Assembly (NCBI GenBank): GCA_017302435.1
Contig: JAFLDL010000008.1
Coordinates: 1 to 64,000, forward strand
Length of the DNA: 64,000 nt
Direction: 5' to 3'
Source of the DNA: Candidatus Accumulibacter necessarius
GTDB lineage: Bacteria; Pseudomonadota; Gammaproteobacteria; Burkholderiales; Rhodocyclaceae
Positions 9,471-19,787 of this stretch are shown piece after piece. The first letter of the stretch is position 1, and each line of letters begins with the position of its first letter. The translations under genes and the position numbers were made by a program. The notes beneath the pieces were generated by a model. That model ran no database searches and was not told the origin of the DNA. It was given only the letters and a program-made list of their open reading frames with translations.

Positions 9471-9544
9471 TGGAGGCGCGAGCGGGAGTCGAACCCACCT
9501 ACACGGATTTGCAATCCGGTGCATAACCGCTTTGCTATCGCGCC
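9471..9544 (-). tRNA. tRNA-Cys (anticodon GCA)
   Basis: Read leftward it folds as a complete cloverleaf: acceptor GGCGCGA paired with TCGCGCC, anticodon loop TTGCAAA with GCA, T-arm TGGGTTCGACTCCCG, and an encoded 3' TCCA. 74 nt including CCA. Confidence 0.97.
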
Positions 9545-9608
9545 GCGCCTACCTGACGACGGGTAGTGCTGCTGATTCCGCAAAGCCCGGGCGGCTCGGC
9601 AGAAAGGG

Positions 9609-9684
9609 TGGAGCGGGAAAAGAGTCTCGAACTCTCGACCTATACCTTGGCAAGGTATCGCTCTACCAACTGAGCTATTCCCGC
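9609..9684 (-). tRNA. tRNA-Gly (anticodon GCC)
   Basis: Read leftward: acceptor GCGGGAA / TTCCCGC, D-arm AGCTCAGTTGGTAGAGC, anticodon loop TTGCCAA with GCC, T-arm GAGAGTTCGAGACTC, and encoded 3' TCCA. 76 nt. It lies 64 nt upstream of tRNA-Cys and downstream of pgsA, a usual betaproteobacterial arrangement. Confidence 0.98.
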
Positions 9685-9754
9685 GTGAAGCGAGTGCGCA
9701 TTATAAAGGCCTGCCCATGGCTGTCAACGCCTTCCTGCGCCCGGGACCGTCTGA

Positions 9755-10336
9755 TCAGCGATTGCGGTCCTCTTCAATCAGGTAGGGCCAGGCCATCCGC
9801 ATATAGTAGCCCATTGACCATAGCGTCAGTACGGCCGCCACGTAGATCAGCCAGGTGCCGACCTGAAAGACGTCGACCCCACTCAGCGGTGCGTAGTAGA
9901 GCAGCATCGGGATGGCAATCATCTGTGCCGTGGTCTTGATCTTGCCAATCATCGATACCGCAACGCTCTTGTGGGCGCCAATGCGAGCCATCCATTCACG
10001 CAACGCAGAGATGGTGATCTCCCGGCCGATGATGATGGTGGCCAGAATGCCGTCGAGCCGGCCGATCTGCACCAGGACGATCAGTGCTGCGGCGACCATC
10101 AGCTTGTCAGCGACCGGGTCAAGAAAGGCCCCGAAAGCCGACGTCTGCTGCCAGCGCCGCGCGAGATAGCCGTCCAGCCAGTCGGTGATGGCAGCGACGA
10201 CGAAGATCAGCGTCGCCGCGAGGTCGCGCCCGATGCCCTGAACCCATGCTTCGGGGAGGTAATAGACGGCAATCAGCAGTGGGATCAGAATGATCCGCAG
10301 CCAGGTCAACAGAATTGGTATGTTCAGTGGCATCAA
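9755..10336 (-). CDS. pgsA: CDP-diacylglycerol--glycerol-3-phosphate 3-phosphatidyltransferase
   Basis: 193 residues, inner membrane. It forms phosphatidylglycerophosphate from CDP-diacylglycerol and glycerol 3-phosphate, the committed step to phosphatidylglycerol and cardiolipin. The CDP-alcohol phosphotransferase signature is complete: DGYLARRW...GAFLDPVADK (D-G-x2-A-R-x8-G-x3-D-x3-D, about residues 55-78). Four to six hydrophobic helices follow the family pattern. The start overlaps the uvrC stop by 4 bp (ATGA), so the two are coupled. tRNA-Gly and tRNA-Cys lie immediately downstream in the same direction. Confidence 0.96.
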   Translation of the reverse strand: MMPLNIPILLTWLRIILIPLLIAVYYLPEAWVQGIGRDLAATLIFVVAAITDWLDGYLARRWQQTSAFGAFLDPVADKLMVAAALIVLVQIGRLDGILATIIIGREITISALREWMARIGAHKSVAVSMIGKIKTTAQMIAIPMLLYYAPLSGVDVFQVGTWLIYVAAVLTLWSMGYYMRMAWPYLIEEDRNR

Positions 10337-12159
10337 TGCAAAGCCGCATAAATTTTTTCGGCCAGTTCCCGACTGATTCCAGGAACTGCTGTCAGTTGGT
10401 CAACGCCAGCATCCGAAATTCCCTGCAAACCGCCAAAGCGCGAGATCAGCGCCTTGCGCCGCTTGGGTCCGATGCCACTGATCTCTTCCAGGCGTGAGCT
10501 TCGCCCGGCCTTGCCACGCCGGGCGCGATGTCCGGAAACGGCAAAGCGATGCGCCTCATCACGAACTTCCTGTATGAGATGCAGTGCGGGATCCTCCGGC
10601 GCCAATTGTAACGGCTCCCGGCCATCCGCGAAAAACAGTGTTTCCAGACCCGGTTTGCGCGCTTCTCCCTTGGCGACGCCGAGGAGCGGCAGGTGAGCGA
10701 GACCCAGTTCGTCGAGCGCTGAAGCGGCCGCACTTACCTGGCCGCTGCCACCATCGATCAGGACCAGGGTGGGCGCCACGCCATCACCGGTGAGCAGCTT
10801 TTCGTAGCGGCGGTGGACCGCCTGCCGTATCGCGGCGTAATCGTCACCTGGCTGGATGTCCTGGATGTTGAACCGGCGATACTCGGACTTGCGCATGCCG
10901 CCCTGATAGACCACACAAGCCGCCACCGTCGACTCGCCTTGCGTGTGACTGATGTCGAAACACTCGATACGCGTCTCCTTGCCTGACTCGATGTCGAGCT
11001 CGATGGCGTGGCACAGTGCTTCAATCCGCTCGCCCTGCCGGGACAGGGCACTGCGCCGTGCGGTCATTGCCAGACGTGCGTTCTGTTCAGCCATCTCGAC
11101 CCAGATGCGCTGCATGGTGAACCGGGCCTCGCCGACCTTGACCGGTTGCGCAGCCAGTACGCTGAGCGAATCGGCGATCTCGCCATCAGCCAGCGGCAAA
11201 TTGACCAGGATCCGCGGTGGTATCGGGTGTGCGAGATAGTGCTGACAGAGAAATGCCGCCAACGCCTCCTGCGCTGACGAATCAGCACCATTGGCGGGAA
11301 ACTGTGGTCGATCCCCGAGATGCCGGCCACCGCGCACCATTGCCAGGTTAACGCAGAGCAGGCCGCCATCTTCAACCGCGGCCACGATGTCTACATCGCC
11401 ATCCTTGTCGCTCTCGACGTACTGCCTTTCCTGCACCTGCCGCAAGGACTGGATCTGGTCGCGATAGACGGCCGCCTGCTCGAAAGCGAGTTTCCCTGCC
11501 GCCTGATCCATGGCGGCGGTCAGGCTGCCAATCACGTCCCGTTGCCGGCCCTGGAGAAACATGATCGCCATCTCGACATCCAGCGCATAGCGTGCCGGCT
11601 CGATGAGTCCAACGCAGGGTCCCGAGCAGCGCCTGATCTGGTGTAGCAGACACGGCCGCGAACGGTTGTTGAATACCGAGTTCTCGCAGGTGCGCAGACG
11701 AAACATCTTCTGCAGCAGATGGATGCTTTCGCGCACCGCCACCGACGATGGAAACGGACCGAAGTAGTCGGCCCGTCGGTCGGTGGCGCCCCGGAAGAAA
11801 GCCAGCCGCGGGTAGCTGTCGTGGGTCAGGACGATATAGGGGTACGACTTGTCATCGCGGAAGAGGATGTTGTAGCGCGGAGACAGGCTCTTGATCAGAT
11901 TGTTTTCAAGCAGCAGCGCCTCGGCCTCGGAGCGCGTCACCGTCGTCTCGACCCTGGCGATCTGTGCCACCATCAGCGCGATGCGCGGGCTCGGGTGGCT
12001 TTCCCGAAAGTATGAGGCGAGCCGTTTCCTGAGGTTCTTGGCCTTGCCGACGTAGAGCACCTGGTCTTCGCCATCGAGCATGCGATAGACCCCCGGCAAC
12101 TCGGTCAGGGTGGCAAGCAGGGATTTGGCGTCGAAAGGTTCGCTCAAGGGTTCTCTCAT
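10333..12159 (-). CDS. uvrC: Excinuclease ABC subunit C
   Basis: 608 residues from the ATG at 12159 (E. coli UvrC is 610); an in-frame start further upstream adds 20 unconvincing residues. The N-terminal GIY-YIG domain opens with PGVYRMLDGEDQVLYVGKAKNLRKRL and makes the 3' incision in nucleotide excision repair. A UVR domain (about 200-240) contacts UvrB, the RNase H-like half makes the 5' incision (FDISHTQGE...), and a C-terminal HhH2 domain (ISGIGPKRRKALISRFGG) binds DNA. It is coupled to pgsA by a 4-bp overlap. Divergent from earP. Confidence 0.97.
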   Translation of the reverse strand: MREPLSEPFDAKSLLATLTELPGVYRMLDGEDQVLYVGKAKNLRKRLASYFRESHPSPRIALMVAQIARVETTVTRSEAEALLLENNLIKSLSPRYNILFRDDKSYPYIVLTHDSYPRLAFFRGATDRRADYFGPFPSSVAVRESIHLLQKMFRLRTCENSVFNNRSRPCLLHQIRRCSGPCVGLIEPARYALDVEMAIMFLQGRQRDVIGSLTAAMDQAAGKLAFEQAAVYRDQIQSLRQVQERQYVESDKDGDVDIVAAVEDGGLLCVNLAMVRGGRHLGDRPQFPANGADSSAQEALAAFLCQHYLAHPIPPRILVNLPLADGEIADSLSVLAAQPVKVGEARFTMQRIWVEMAEQNARLAMTARRSALSRQGERIEALCHAIELDIESGKETRIECFDISHTQGESTVAACVVYQGGMRKSEYRRFNIQDIQPGDDYAAIRQAVHRRYEKLLTGDGVAPTLVLIDGGSGQVSAAASALDELGLAHLPLLGVAKGEARKPGLETLFFADGREPLQLAPEDPALHLIQEVRDEAHRFAVSGHRARRGKAGRSSRLEEISGIGPKRRKALISRFGGLQGISDAGVDQLTAVPGISRELAEKIYAALH

Positions 12160-12230
12160 CAGCGCTCGCGGCAGCCGTAGGCTGACGTAGGATATGGGCT
12201 TCGATCTTATCACGCCCACCTACACTGTCC

Positions 12231-13382
12231 GTGTCAGCCACTGTCCCCCGACCCGACTGGGATGTCTTCTGCAAGGTCATCGACAACCTCGGCGATATCG
12301 GGGTCTGCTGGCGGATCGCCCGGCAACTGGCGACCGAGCACGGGTTGCGCGTGCGCCTGTGGGTCGACGACCTCGATCGCTTCAGGCTGCTTTGCCCGCA
12401 ACTGGATCCGACGCTGCCGATCCAGCGCCTGCAGGGAGTCGAGGTTTGCCACTGGGATGACCATTTGCCGCTGGTAACTCCGGCCTGGGTCGTGCTGGAA
12501 ACCTTTGCCTGCCGGATTCCGGATGCCTTCATCGAGCAGATGGCGCACCTGACGCCACCCCCGGTGTGGATCAATCTGGACTACCTGAGCGCCGAGGGGT
12601 GGGTTGCCCGCTTTCATGAGCAGGCTTCGCCGCACCCCTACCTGCCGCTCACCAAGTATTTCTTCTTCCCGGGCTTCGCGACCGATACCGGTGGTCTGCT
12701 GCGCGAGCAGGATTTGCGCAATCGTCGGGCAGCGTTTCTTGCCAGCGCCGATCTGCAGTGCGACTGGTGGCGCCAGCTCGGCCTGGCGCGGCCGCTCCCC
12801 GGCACGCTGCTGATCTCCTTGTTTGCCTATGAGAACCCGGCCATCAGTGATCTGCTGCACGCCTGGGAGGTCTCCGAGCGGCCCGTCTGTTGTCTGGTGC
12901 CCTGGCCATGCCGGCTGCCGGCAATCGAGGCTTTTGCCGGGCAACCGCTCAAGGTGGGCGACGTCGTCCGCCGCGGGGCGCTGGAGATCCGCCTGCTGCC
13001 ATTCGTCGAACAAAGCCGCTATGACCGGATGCTATGGCTTTGCGATCTCAACTTCGTTCGCGGCGAGGATTCCTTCGTCCGCGCTCAATGGGCGGCGCGG
13101 CCACTGGTCTGGCAGATTTACCCGCAAGCGGACTTCGCGCACGTGGTCAAGCTCGACGCCTTCCTGGATCTTTATTGCGCTGCGCTGCCGCCGACGGTAG
13201 GCTGCCTGCTGCGGCAGTTCTGGCAGGCCTGGAATGCCGGCAGGGTCGAAAGGGCGCTCTGGACAACGCTGGCCGCCGGGCTGCCGGGGCTGCACGAACA
13301 CGCGATGCGCTGGGATGAGGAGCTCGCGCTGCAGGATGATCTGCTCAGCCGGCTGCTTGGCTTCAGCTCTTCCAAGCTATAA
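12231..13382 (+). CDS. earP: EF-P arginine rhamnosyltransferase
   Basis: 383 residues from a GTG at 12231. EarP (formerly DUF2331, GT-B fold) transfers rhamnose from dTDP-rhamnose onto Arg32 of elongation factor P. The N-terminal block [22 protein letters not shown]-like sequence (here WRIARQL) and the C-terminal [10 protein letters not shown] motif, which carries the acidic residues of the nucleotide-sugar site, are both present. The next gene is efp, 37 bp downstream in the same direction, and its product has Arg at position 32. This context makes the assignment firm. Confidence 0.95.
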   Translation: MSATVPRPDWDVFCKVIDNLGDIGVCWRIARQLATEHGLRVRLWVDDLDRFRLLCPQLDPTLPIQRLQGVEVCHWDDHLPLVTPAWVVLETFACRIPDAFIEQMAHLTPPPVWINLDYLSAEGWVARFHEQASPHPYLPLTKYFFFPGFATDTGGLLREQDLRNRRAAFLASADLQCDWWRQLGLARPLPGTLLISLFAYENPAISDLLHAWEVSERPVCCLVPWPCRLPAIEAFAGQPLKVGDVVRRGALEIRLLPFVEQSRYDRMLWLCDLNFVRGEDSFVRAQWAARPLVWQIYPQADFAHVVKLDAFLDLYCAALPPTVGCLLRQFWQAWNAGRVERALWTTLAAGLPGLHEHAMRWDEELALQDDLLSRLLGFSSSKL

Positions 13383-13419
13383 TCTCCTACTTATCGCAAT
13401 CCGTTTTCTCGAAAGCCAC

Positions 13420-13977
13420 ATGAAAACCGCACAAGAGCTTCGCCCAGGAAACGTCTTCATGGTCGGCCACAACCCGATGGTGGTTCTGAAGTCCGAATAC
13501 GTCAAATCCGGACGTAACGCTTCGGTGGTTCGGATGAAGATGAAGAATCTTCTGACCGACTCGCCTGGAGAGGCGGTCTATCGTGCCGACGACAAGTTCG
13601 ACGTCATTCAGCTCGAGCGCAAGGAGGTCAGCTACTCCTACTTCGCCGACCCTCTCTACGTCTTCATGGACGCCGACTATAACCCGCACGAAATTGAAGC
13701 GGACTGTATGGGTGACGCGCTCAACTACCTTGAAGACGGCATGCCCTGCCAGGCGATCTTCTACAACGGCAAGGCGATCTCGATCGAGTTGCCGACCAGC
13801 GTCGTGCGCGAGGTGGTCTACACCGAGCCTGCCGTCAAGGGCGACACCTCTGGCAAGGTCATGAAACCGGCCCGCATGGCCACCGGTTTCGAGCTGCCTG
13901 TCCCGGCCTTCATCGAAATGGGCGACCGGATCGAGATCGATACCCGCAGCAATGAATACCGCTGTCGCGTCCGCTAG
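13420..13977 (+). CDS. efp: Elongation factor P (rhamnosyl-arginine type)
   Basis: 185 residues, the normal length. EF-P binds the ribosome between P and E sites and relieves stalling at polyproline stretches. Start [13 protein letters not shown] at 13420 is standard; the open frame extends upstream into earP but has no family similarity there. The modified loop reads YVKSGRNAS with Arg at residue 32, the EarP substrate, instead of the lysine used by the EpmA pathway. It is co-directional with earP, 37 bp downstream. No intrinsic terminator was obvious after the gene. Confidence 0.97.
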   Translation: MKTAQELRPGNVFMVGHNPMVVLKSEYVKSGRNASVVRMKMKNLLTDSPGEAVYRADDKFDVIQLERKEVSYSYFADPLYVFMDADYNPHEIEADCMGDALNYLEDGMPCQAIFYNGKAISIELPTSVVREVVYTEPAVKGDTSGKVMKPARMATGFELPVPAFIEMGDRIEIDTRSNEYRCRVR

Positions 13978-14135
13978 TTGAACGGCAGCCGCCTGCGTCT
14001 GCATCATTCAGCCGCCGTTGCCTGTCTGGTTTTAGCCGATCGGGGCCTGACTGCAGATCTCGGGTTCTGAGGTCGGCTTGTCGCAGTATTCAGCGGGGAC
14101 GAACCGGCTCGGCTCCCATCGGCTGGCGAAGTGGT

Positions 14136-15164
14136 TCAGGCGAGCAGGCGGGTAGCTGCTGCCACGCCATCCAGGTAGTTCGCGTCCTGTTGCAAACACG
14201 TCCAGTCGAGAGGCGGGGCGGAAAGTGAGAGATGCTCGACCCGCTTGGCGCGCGCCGGATCCAGTGATGGCTGCCAGTTGGCGAGCAGTTCGCCGACCGC
14301 ATCCGGTGAGTTGCACACCAGCAGCAGGTCACACCCCGCTTCCCATGCTGCCGTACAGCGCTCGACGATGCCGCCGGCGAAACCGGCGCCGGCCATCGAG
14401 AGATCGTCGCTGAAGATGACGCCAGCGAAGTGCAGTTCAGCCCGCAGCATGTCCAGCCAGAAGCGGGAGAAGCCGGCTGGACGGGCGTCCACCAGCCGGT
14501 AGATCACGTGCGCCGGCATCACTGCGTCCAGCTTCAGCTGGCGGTAGGGCTCGATGTCTGGCGCCAGTTCGTCGAGTCGGCGCTCGTCCACCGGCAGGTC
14601 GACGTGCGAGTCGGCTTCGACCCAGCCATGCCCCGGGAAATGCTTGCCGCAAGCGGCCATGCCGGCGCTGTGCAGGCCTTCGATCAGCGCGCCTGCCAAC
14701 TGGATGACCGCCAGCGGATCGCCGTGAAACGAACGGTCGCCGATAACGCTGCTGCGTCCCCAGTCGAGATCGAGTACCGGTGTGAACGACAGATCAACGC
14801 CGCAGGCGCGCAGTTCGGCGGCCAGGACGTAACCGATCCGGCGCGCGGCAAGCAGTGCCGCCACCGGTTGCTGGTCCCACAATTCGCCAAGGCGACGCAT
14901 GGCCGGCAGGCGCGTGAAACCAGTCCGGCAGCGCTGGACCCGACCCCCCTCGTGGTCGATGGCAATCGGCAGAGCCGGAGAGCGCAGCGCATGCACTTCG
15001 GCCGTCAGATCGGCGAGTTGCTGCGGCGACTCGAAGTTGCGCGCGAAAAGGATCAGACCACCGACCAGCGGATGGCACAAGTGCTCGCGTTCGAGATCGG
15101 ACAACGCGAGCCCCGCGACGTCGATCATCAGCGGGCCGAGGGGGAGCTTCCGGCGAATGTTCAT
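14136..15164 (-). CDS. nagZ: Beta-N-acetylhexosaminidase, peptidoglycan recycling
   Basis: 342 residues, GH3 family, cytoplasmic. It removes GlcNAc from GlcNAc-1,6-anhydroMurNAc-peptides in cell-wall recycling. It shows the NagZ signature KHFPGHG...DSH (catalytic His on the mobile loop) and the Asp nucleophile in FSDDLSM. The N-terminus LPLGPLMIDVAGLALSDLEREHL and the IDHEGGRVQR block are typical. The start overlaps the acpS stop by 4 bp. It is the last gene of the long lepA-to-nagZ block. Confidence 0.96.
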   Translation of the reverse strand: MNIRRKLPLGPLMIDVAGLALSDLEREHLCHPLVGGLILFARNFESPQQLADLTAEVHALRSPALPIAIDHEGGRVQRCRTGFTRLPAMRRLGELWDQQPVAALLAARRIGYVLAAELRACGVDLSFTPVLDLDWGRSSVIGDRSFHGDPLAVIQLAGALIEGLHSAGMAACGKHFPGHGWVEADSHVDLPVDERRLDELAPDIEPYRQLKLDAVMPAHVIYRLVDARPAGFSRFWLDMLRAELHFAGVIFSDDLSMAGAGFAGGIVERCTAAWEAGCDLLLVCNSPDAVGELLANWQPSLDPARAKRVEHLSLSAPPLDWTCLQQDANYLDGVAAATRLLA

Positions 15165-15538
15165 GTCTGTTCCAGAATGACGAAGGCGACTGCGAAGTCG
15201 TGCTCGTCGCTGATCGAGAGGTGGGCGACGAGACGGCGTTGGGCAAGATGGGTGGCGAGTGGGCCTGCGTACTCGAACAACGGCCGGCCGAGGGAATCGT
15301 GCCTGACACCGATGTTCGGCAGGGTGGCAGGTGCGACGAGACCAATGCCCATTGCCTTGCCCAACGCTTCCTTGGCAGCGAAACGCTTGGCGAGAAAGCG
15401 TGCCGGGTCACGCACGCCGACAAACTCGGCACATTCCCTCGGCGACAGAATTCTTGCCAGCGCCCGCTGACCATGCCGTTCGTACAGGCCGCCGAGGCGT
15501 GCGACGGCGACAATATCGGTTCCGATACCGGCAATCAT
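15161..15538 (-). CDS. acpS: Holo-[acyl-carrier-protein] synthase
   Basis: 125 residues. It transfers 4'-phosphopantetheine from CoA to apo-ACP. Conserved GIGTDIV (Mg-binding Asp) and [17 protein letters not shown] (Glu of the metal site) are both present, and the length is normal. It overlaps pdxJ upstream and nagZ downstream by 4 bp each (ATGA), so translation is coupled. The pdxJ-acpS pairing is standard in proteobacteria. Confidence 0.97.
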   Translation of the reverse strand: MIAGIGTDIVAVARLGGLYERHGQRALARILSPRECAEFVGVRDPARFLAKRFAAKEALGKAMGIGLVAPATLPNIGVRHDSLGRPLFEYAGPLATHLAQRRLVAHLSISDEHDFAVAFVILEQT

Positions 15539-16308
15539 TGCCGTGCAGGCCGTGCCAGCGACTGTGCCTGAGCCTCACGCAGCAGGCGCTTCATTTCGCG
15601 CACGGCTTCGCGCAAGCCGACAAAGATGGCCCGGCTGATGATCGCATGGCCGATGTGCAGCTCCCGGATGCCCGTCAGTTGCGCAACCGGCTGTACGTTG
15701 AAGTAGTTGAGCGCGTGGCCGGCATTGAAACGCATGCCGAGCTGACGGATAAGTTGGCCGGCAAGGCGGATACTCTCGAGTTCGGCTACCACCGCCCGAC
15801 TTTCGGCATCCCGTCCCTGGGTATAGAAGGCATGGGCATAGGGACCGGTATGGATTTCGCATACGCGCGCGCCAATGCGTGCGGCGGCTTCCACCTGCGC
15901 CGGGTCCGCATCGATGAACACGCTGGTGACAATGCCCGCCTCGCTGAGCCGAGCCACCGACTGGCGAAGCCTGGCTTCTTGGGCCACGATGTCCAGCCCG
16001 CCCTCGGTCGTAACCTCATGGCGACCTTCGGGCACCAGCATCGCCATTTGCGGCTTGATCCGGCAGGCGATCGCAACCATCTCGTCGGTGGCCGCCATCT
16101 CGAGATTGAGCTTGATCTGCGCCAGGTCGCGAAGCTTCTCGACGTCGGCGTCCTGGATGTGTCGCCGGTCCTCGCGCAGGTGGATGGTGATGCCGTCGGC
16201 ACCGCCGAGGTGTGCCTCAACCGCCGCCCAGACCGGATCGGGTTCGTAGGTACAGCGTGCCTGGCGGATCGTCGCCACATGGTCAATATTGACGCCAAGT
16301 TCGATCAT
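15535..16308 (-). CDS. pdxJ: Pyridoxine 5'-phosphate synthase
   Basis: 257 residues, TIM barrel. It condenses 1-deoxyxylulose 5-phosphate with 3-amino-2-oxopropyl phosphate to give pyridoxine 5'-phosphate. It shows the N-terminus [15 protein letters not shown], the [12 protein letters not shown] loop, EIHTGPYA, and the phosphate-binding NAGHALNY. It overlaps recO upstream and acpS downstream by 4 bp each. Confidence 0.97.
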   Translation of the reverse strand: MIELGVNIDHVATIRQARCTYEPDPVWAAVEAHLGGADGITIHLREDRRHIQDADVEKLRDLAQIKLNLEMAATDEMVAIACRIKPQMAMLVPEGRHEVTTEGGLDIVAQEARLRQSVARLSEAGIVTSVFIDADPAQVEAAARIGARVCEIHTGPYAHAFYTQGRDAESRAVVAELESIRLAGQLIRQLGMRFNAGHALNYFNVQPVAQLTGIRELHIGHAIISRAIFVGLREAVREMKRLLREAQAQSLARPARQ

Positions 16309-17021
16309 AGTTCCCGTAACTCCCTGAAGATCCGGCGGCTGGCCAGGGTCTTGCCGCCGGTGTAGTGGCCGATCAGCGTCCGCATCAGTTGCTTGGCCTC
16401 CGCCAGCGAGCGCGGATCGGAAAAATCCTCGCGTGCCAGGTCGATCAGGGTCCTGCCGCTGACAGAGAGAGTCGAGCTGCCGGGTGCCGGCAGTCGCACG
16501 GGCCCACGTTCGATCTCGTAAGCGTAATGCGCATCGAGGTCAACGGCGAGGCCGCTGGCATCCGTTTCGAGCGTCAGGCCGTAGCCGAGCTCCTGCAGCA
16601 GCGCGCGCTCGAAGCAACGCAGATCAGACTCCCGCGCACCCGCGGCAAAGCGGTGCAGAGTATCCGCATAGACCGAGAAAAGCCGCGAGTGGGCATCCTC
16701 GCGCGGCAGCAGGTGCATCAGCAGCTCGTTCAGGTAGTAGCCACAGAACAAAGATTTTCCGGCCAGCAGCGGCTGCCCCCCCTGCCACTCTGCTTTGAGC
16801 AGCGTTTGCACCTCACCGCGGCCAGCCCAACCGATTTCAAGCGGCTGAAAGGCCAGCAGGACGCCGCGCAATACCGATCGCGGTCGCCGCGCGCCGCGCG
16901 CGAGCAGGGCGACGCGGCCATGGTCGCGGGAGAAGACATCGACAATCAGGCTGGTTTCACTGTAAGGGTAAGCGTGCAGTACGAAAGCCGGCTGACCATC
17001 GACCTTGTGCCGCTGATTCAC
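16305..17021 (-). CDS. recO: DNA repair protein RecO
   Basis: 238 residues. An N-terminal OB fold ([41 protein letters not shown], residues about 8-48) is followed by a helical domain and C-terminal RRIFREL. RecO anneals SSB-coated single strands and loads RecA with RecR in the RecFOR pathway. It has a 4-bp overlap with pdxJ and is 38 bp downstream of era. The usual zinc-binding cysteine set is not complete, as in many proteobacterial RecO proteins. Confidence 0.94.
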   Translation of the reverse strand: MNQRHKVDGQPAFVLHAYPYSETSLIVDVFSRDHGRVALLARGARRPRSVLRGVLLAFQPLEIGWAGRGEVQTLLKAEWQGGQPLLAGKSLFCGYYLNELLMHLLPREDAHSRLFSVYADTLHRFAAGARESDLRCFERALLQELGYGLTLETDASGLAVDLDAHYAYEIERGPVRLPAPGSSTLSVSGRTLIDLAREDFSDPRSLAEAKQLMRTLIGHYTGGKTLASRRIFRELREL

Positions 17022-17059
17022 TTCCCGACTCGTTCGCCAGCCATCAGCGAATCCACTGC

Positions 17060-17944
17060 CTATTCGTAGCCGAGCGTCTTGAGCATTCGCTCATCATCCG
17101 CCCAGCCCGACTTGACCTTGACAAAGACTTCCAGGAACACCCGGCCGTCGAACAGACGTTCCATGTCCTGGCGCGCTTCGGAGGCAATCCGCTTGATGAT
17201 CTCGCCGCCCCGGCCAATGATGATCGACTTGTGTCCCTCGCGATCGACCAGAATCGCTGCGCTGATGCGACGCAAGGCACCGTCGACAACGAACTTCTCG
17301 ATCTCGACGGCGGCGGTGTAGGGCAACTCATCGCCAATCAGGCGGAAAAGCTTTTCCCGAATGAATTCGGCCGCGAGGAACCGCTCACTCCGGTCAGTGA
17401 TATCGTCCTCGGGAAACAGCAGTTCACTGTTCGGCAGATACTTGCGCGTCTCCGTGAGCAAGGCTTCAAGCTGGGCGCCGCGCATGGCGCTGACCGGGAC
17501 GATCGCCGCGAATTCACCTTCGGCGGCAAGTCGGGCAAGATACGGCAGTAGTTGCGCCTTGTCCGGCAACTGATCGATCTTGTTCGCGACAATGATCAGC
17601 GGACACTCGACCGGCACCAGTTTGCGTACCGCCCGATCGCGCTCGTCAAAGCGTCCGGCCTCAACCACGAAGAGGACCACATCAACCTCGGCCAGCGCCT
17701 GCCTGACGCCACGGTTCATCACCCGATTCAGGGCATTGCCATAGCGGGTCTGAAAGCCTGGCGTATCAACAAAAACGTATTGTGCATCAGGTCTGGTGAG
17801 GATGCCCATGATGCGGTGACGGGTGGTCTGCGCCCGTCGCGAGACGATGCTGATTTTCTCGCCGATCAGAGCGTTGAGCAAGGTCGACTTGCCGACGTTC
17901 GGGCGTCCGACGATCGCTATCTGTCCGGAGCGGACTTCGCTCAT
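17060..17944 (-). CDS. era: GTPase Era
   Basis: 294 residues. Essential GTPase for 16S rRNA maturation and 30S assembly. G1 GRPNVGKS, G3 DTPGF, G4 NKID and G5-like VSAM are visible, and the C-terminal KH domain ends [22 protein letters not shown]. It overlaps rnc by 4 bp, the classic rnc-era arrangement. The preceding start [13 protein letters not shown] is standard. Confidence 0.98.
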   Translation of the reverse strand: MSEVRSGQIAIVGRPNVGKSTLLNALIGEKISIVSRRAQTTRHRIMGILTRPDAQYVFVDTPGFQTRYGNALNRVMNRGVRQALAEVDVVLFVVEAGRFDERDRAVRKLVPVECPLIIVANKIDQLPDKAQLLPYLARLAAEGEFAAIVPVSAMRGAQLEALLTETRKYLPNSELLFPEDDITDRSERFLAAEFIREKLFRLIGDELPYTAAVEIEKFVVDGALRRISAAILVDREGHKSIIIGRGGEIIKRIASEARQDMERLFDGRVFLEVFVKVKSGWADDERMLKTLGYE

Positions 17945-18612
17945 TGTTTGTACAGGGTCGCCAGGGCGCGTTCAGCAGCGACCTGTTCGGCTGCGCGCCG
18001 ACTTCCCCCGCGACCCTCAGTGCGGATCTTCAGGGAATCGATGACACAGGCCACCCTGAACTGCTGCACATGCGCTTCCCCCTCGGTGCCAGCCAGCACG
18101 TACTGCGGCAGGGCCAGTCGTATCCCCTGGAGATACTCCTGCAGACGCGTCTTGGCGTCCTTGATCCCCTGTCCAGGGGTCATCTGGCTAAGCTCTTTGT
18201 CATACAATCGAACGATGATCTTGCCCGCCGTGTCAAAACCGGCGTCCAGCCACAGGGCACCGAACAGCGCTTCAAGAGCGTCGGCGAGGATCGACGGGCG
18301 TTGCTGTCCACCGCTTTTCTGCTCGCCCTCTCCAAGCCTGAGAAAGTCGCCCAGCGAGAGCGCCAGAGCCCGCTGGTGCAGGCTATCCTGGCGCACCAGG
18401 TTGGCTCGCAATCGCGACAGGTCGCCTTCGGGAAGCATTGGGAAGCGATCGAACAGGCTGTGGGCGATGACTGCGTTCAGAATGGCGTCGCCGAGAAACT
18501 CGAGCCGCTCGTTGTGCGGAGAGGTGAAACTGCGATGAGTCAGCGCCAGTTCCAACAGCGCCTGATCTCGAAAGGTATACGAAAGCGCCTGCTCGAGGCG
18601 AGAAGCCGTCAT
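17941..18612 (-). CDS. rnc: Ribonuclease III
   Basis: 223 residues. Double-strand-specific endoribonuclease that processes rRNA precursors. It has the signature [12 protein letters not shown] with catalytic acidic residues, the second acidic site [13 protein letters not shown], and a C-terminal dsRNA-binding domain (about 155-222, ending [19 protein letters not shown]). It overlaps the DUF4845 gene upstream and era downstream by 4 bp each. Confidence 0.98.
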   Translation of the reverse strand: MTASRLEQALSYTFRDQALLELALTHRSFTSPHNERLEFLGDAILNAVIAHSLFDRFPMLPEGDLSRLRANLVRQDSLHQRALALSLGDFLRLGEGEQKSGGQQRPSILADALEALFGALWLDAGFDTAGKIIVRLYDKELSQMTPGQGIKDAKTRLQEYLQGIRLALPQYVLAGTEGEAHVQQFRVACVIDSLKIRTEGRGGSRRAAEQVAAERALATLYKQ

Positions 18613-18974
18613 TGGCCGTAACCGCGCCCTGAGGATGAGCCCTTGAAGTCGATCAGGAGACTGACATTGGCCGCCAGCGGAACGCGCTTCTCGTAGGCAA
18701 AGGATATGATCACCTGACTGTCTTCCTTGAAGATATCCAGATCAGCTGGCCCGATGGTCTTGATATGCTCGACTTCGGCGTACTTGCTGAAAGCCTGCCG
18801 AAGCTCGGGAACAGTCTTGCCGCCGGACTCTGCAGCCACCGCCTTGACCGCCTGCCTGATCTTGTAGTAGTCCATGAACTCAGGTAGAACCCTGATCCCG
18901 AGGATAGCCACCAGGGAAATCACAACGCCCCAGACGATCAAGCCCGAGAGCGCCAAACCACGTTGACGATTCAT
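18609..18974 (-). CDS. DUF4845 membrane protein
   Basis: 121 residues. It has a type-IV-pilin-like opening (RQRGLALSGLIVWGVVISLVAILGIRVLPEF) with one membrane helix, then a periplasmic domain of about 85 residues and a Gly/Ser tail. This is the DUF4845 family found between lepB and rnc in Betaproteobacteria and some gammas; its function is not established. It lies 12 bp downstream of lepB and overlaps rnc by 4 bp. Confidence 0.92.
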   Translation of the reverse strand: MNRQRGLALSGLIVWGVVISLVAILGIRVLPEFMDYYKIRQAVKAVAAESGGKTVPELRQAFSKYAEVEHIKTIGPADLDIFKEDSQVIISFAYEKRVPLAANVSLLIDFKGSSSGRGYGQ

Positions 18975-18986
18975 AAGCGCCGCTCC

Positions 18987-19775
18987 TTACCTGAATGAGC
19001 CAATCCTTGAGAAGTCACTGAAATTCAACCAGATGAAAAAAGCCTTCCCGACGATGTTCTGCTCGGGAACGAAACCCCAGAAGCGGCTGTCACGGCTGTT
19101 GTCGCGATTGTCACCCATGACGAAGTAGTGGCCTGGTGGTACCGTACAATTCACACCTGCGGCATTGTATGAACAAAGCTCGCGATTGGGGAATTGCGCT
19201 GGGCCCGGAATATAGGGTGGGGCATCGGCATCGTTGAGCGTCTGATACTCCGCCGCGTCGATCTTCTCCGTGAATTGACGCGAATAGTACAGGCGCTCCG
19301 GGTGCAGGTAATCGTCGATGCGCCTGGTCGCGACCGGCTCGCCGTTGATCGTCAGTTTCTTGTTCTGGTAGGCGATGACGTCGCCTGGTACGCCGATCAC
19401 CCGCTTGATGTAGTCCAGTGACGGATCCTCGGGATAGCGGAAGACCATCACGTCACCGCGCTGCGGGCTGTTGATATCGATTACTTTCCTGTTGACCACG
19501 GGCAAGCGGATACCGTAAGTGTACTTGTTGACGAGAATGAAGTCGCCAACCTGCAAGGTTGGAATCATCGAGCCCGAGGGAATCTTGAATGGCTCGACAA
19601 GGAACGAACGGAGCATGAAAACAATCAGGATGACGGGGAAGAAACTTGCCCCGTACTCGACCCACCACGGGTCCTTGGCGTCAGCCGGACGACGCTTGCG
19701 CAGGACGAGGGCGTCCGCCGCCCAGATCGCGCCGCTGACCAGCAACAGGATCAAGAGGATCAATGCGAAGTTCAC
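18987..19775 (-). CDS. lepB: Signal peptidase I
   Basis: 262 residues. Two N-terminal membrane helices flank a short cytoplasmic loop; the catalytic domain is periplasmic and cleaves signal peptides. The catalytic Ser is Ser69 in IPSGSMIPTL, the general-base Lys is in DYIKRVIGVPGD, and box E reads GDNRDNSRDSRFWGFV. It is preceded by lepA with 12 bp between, the standard lepA-lepB pair. Confidence 0.97.
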   Translation of the reverse strand: MNFALILLILLLVSGAIWAADALVLRKRRPADAKDPWWVEYGASFFPVILIVFMLRSFLVEPFKIPSGSMIPTLQVGDFILVNKYTYGIRLPVVNRKVIDINSPQRGDVMVFRYPEDPSLDYIKRVIGVPGDVIAYQNKKLTINGEPVATRRIDDYLHPERLYYSRQFTEKIDAAEYQTLNDADAPPYIPGPAQFPNRELCSYNAAGVNCTVPPGHYFVMGDNRDNSRDSRFWGFVPEQNIVGKAFFIWLNFSDFSRIGSFR

Positions 19776-19787
19776 TTACTCACTCCT

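Noticed and set aside
13978-14135. Hairpin after efp (AACGGCAGC ... GCCGCCGTT)
   Set aside because: Stem is imperfect, the loop is long and there is no T run, so it is not a convincing terminator.
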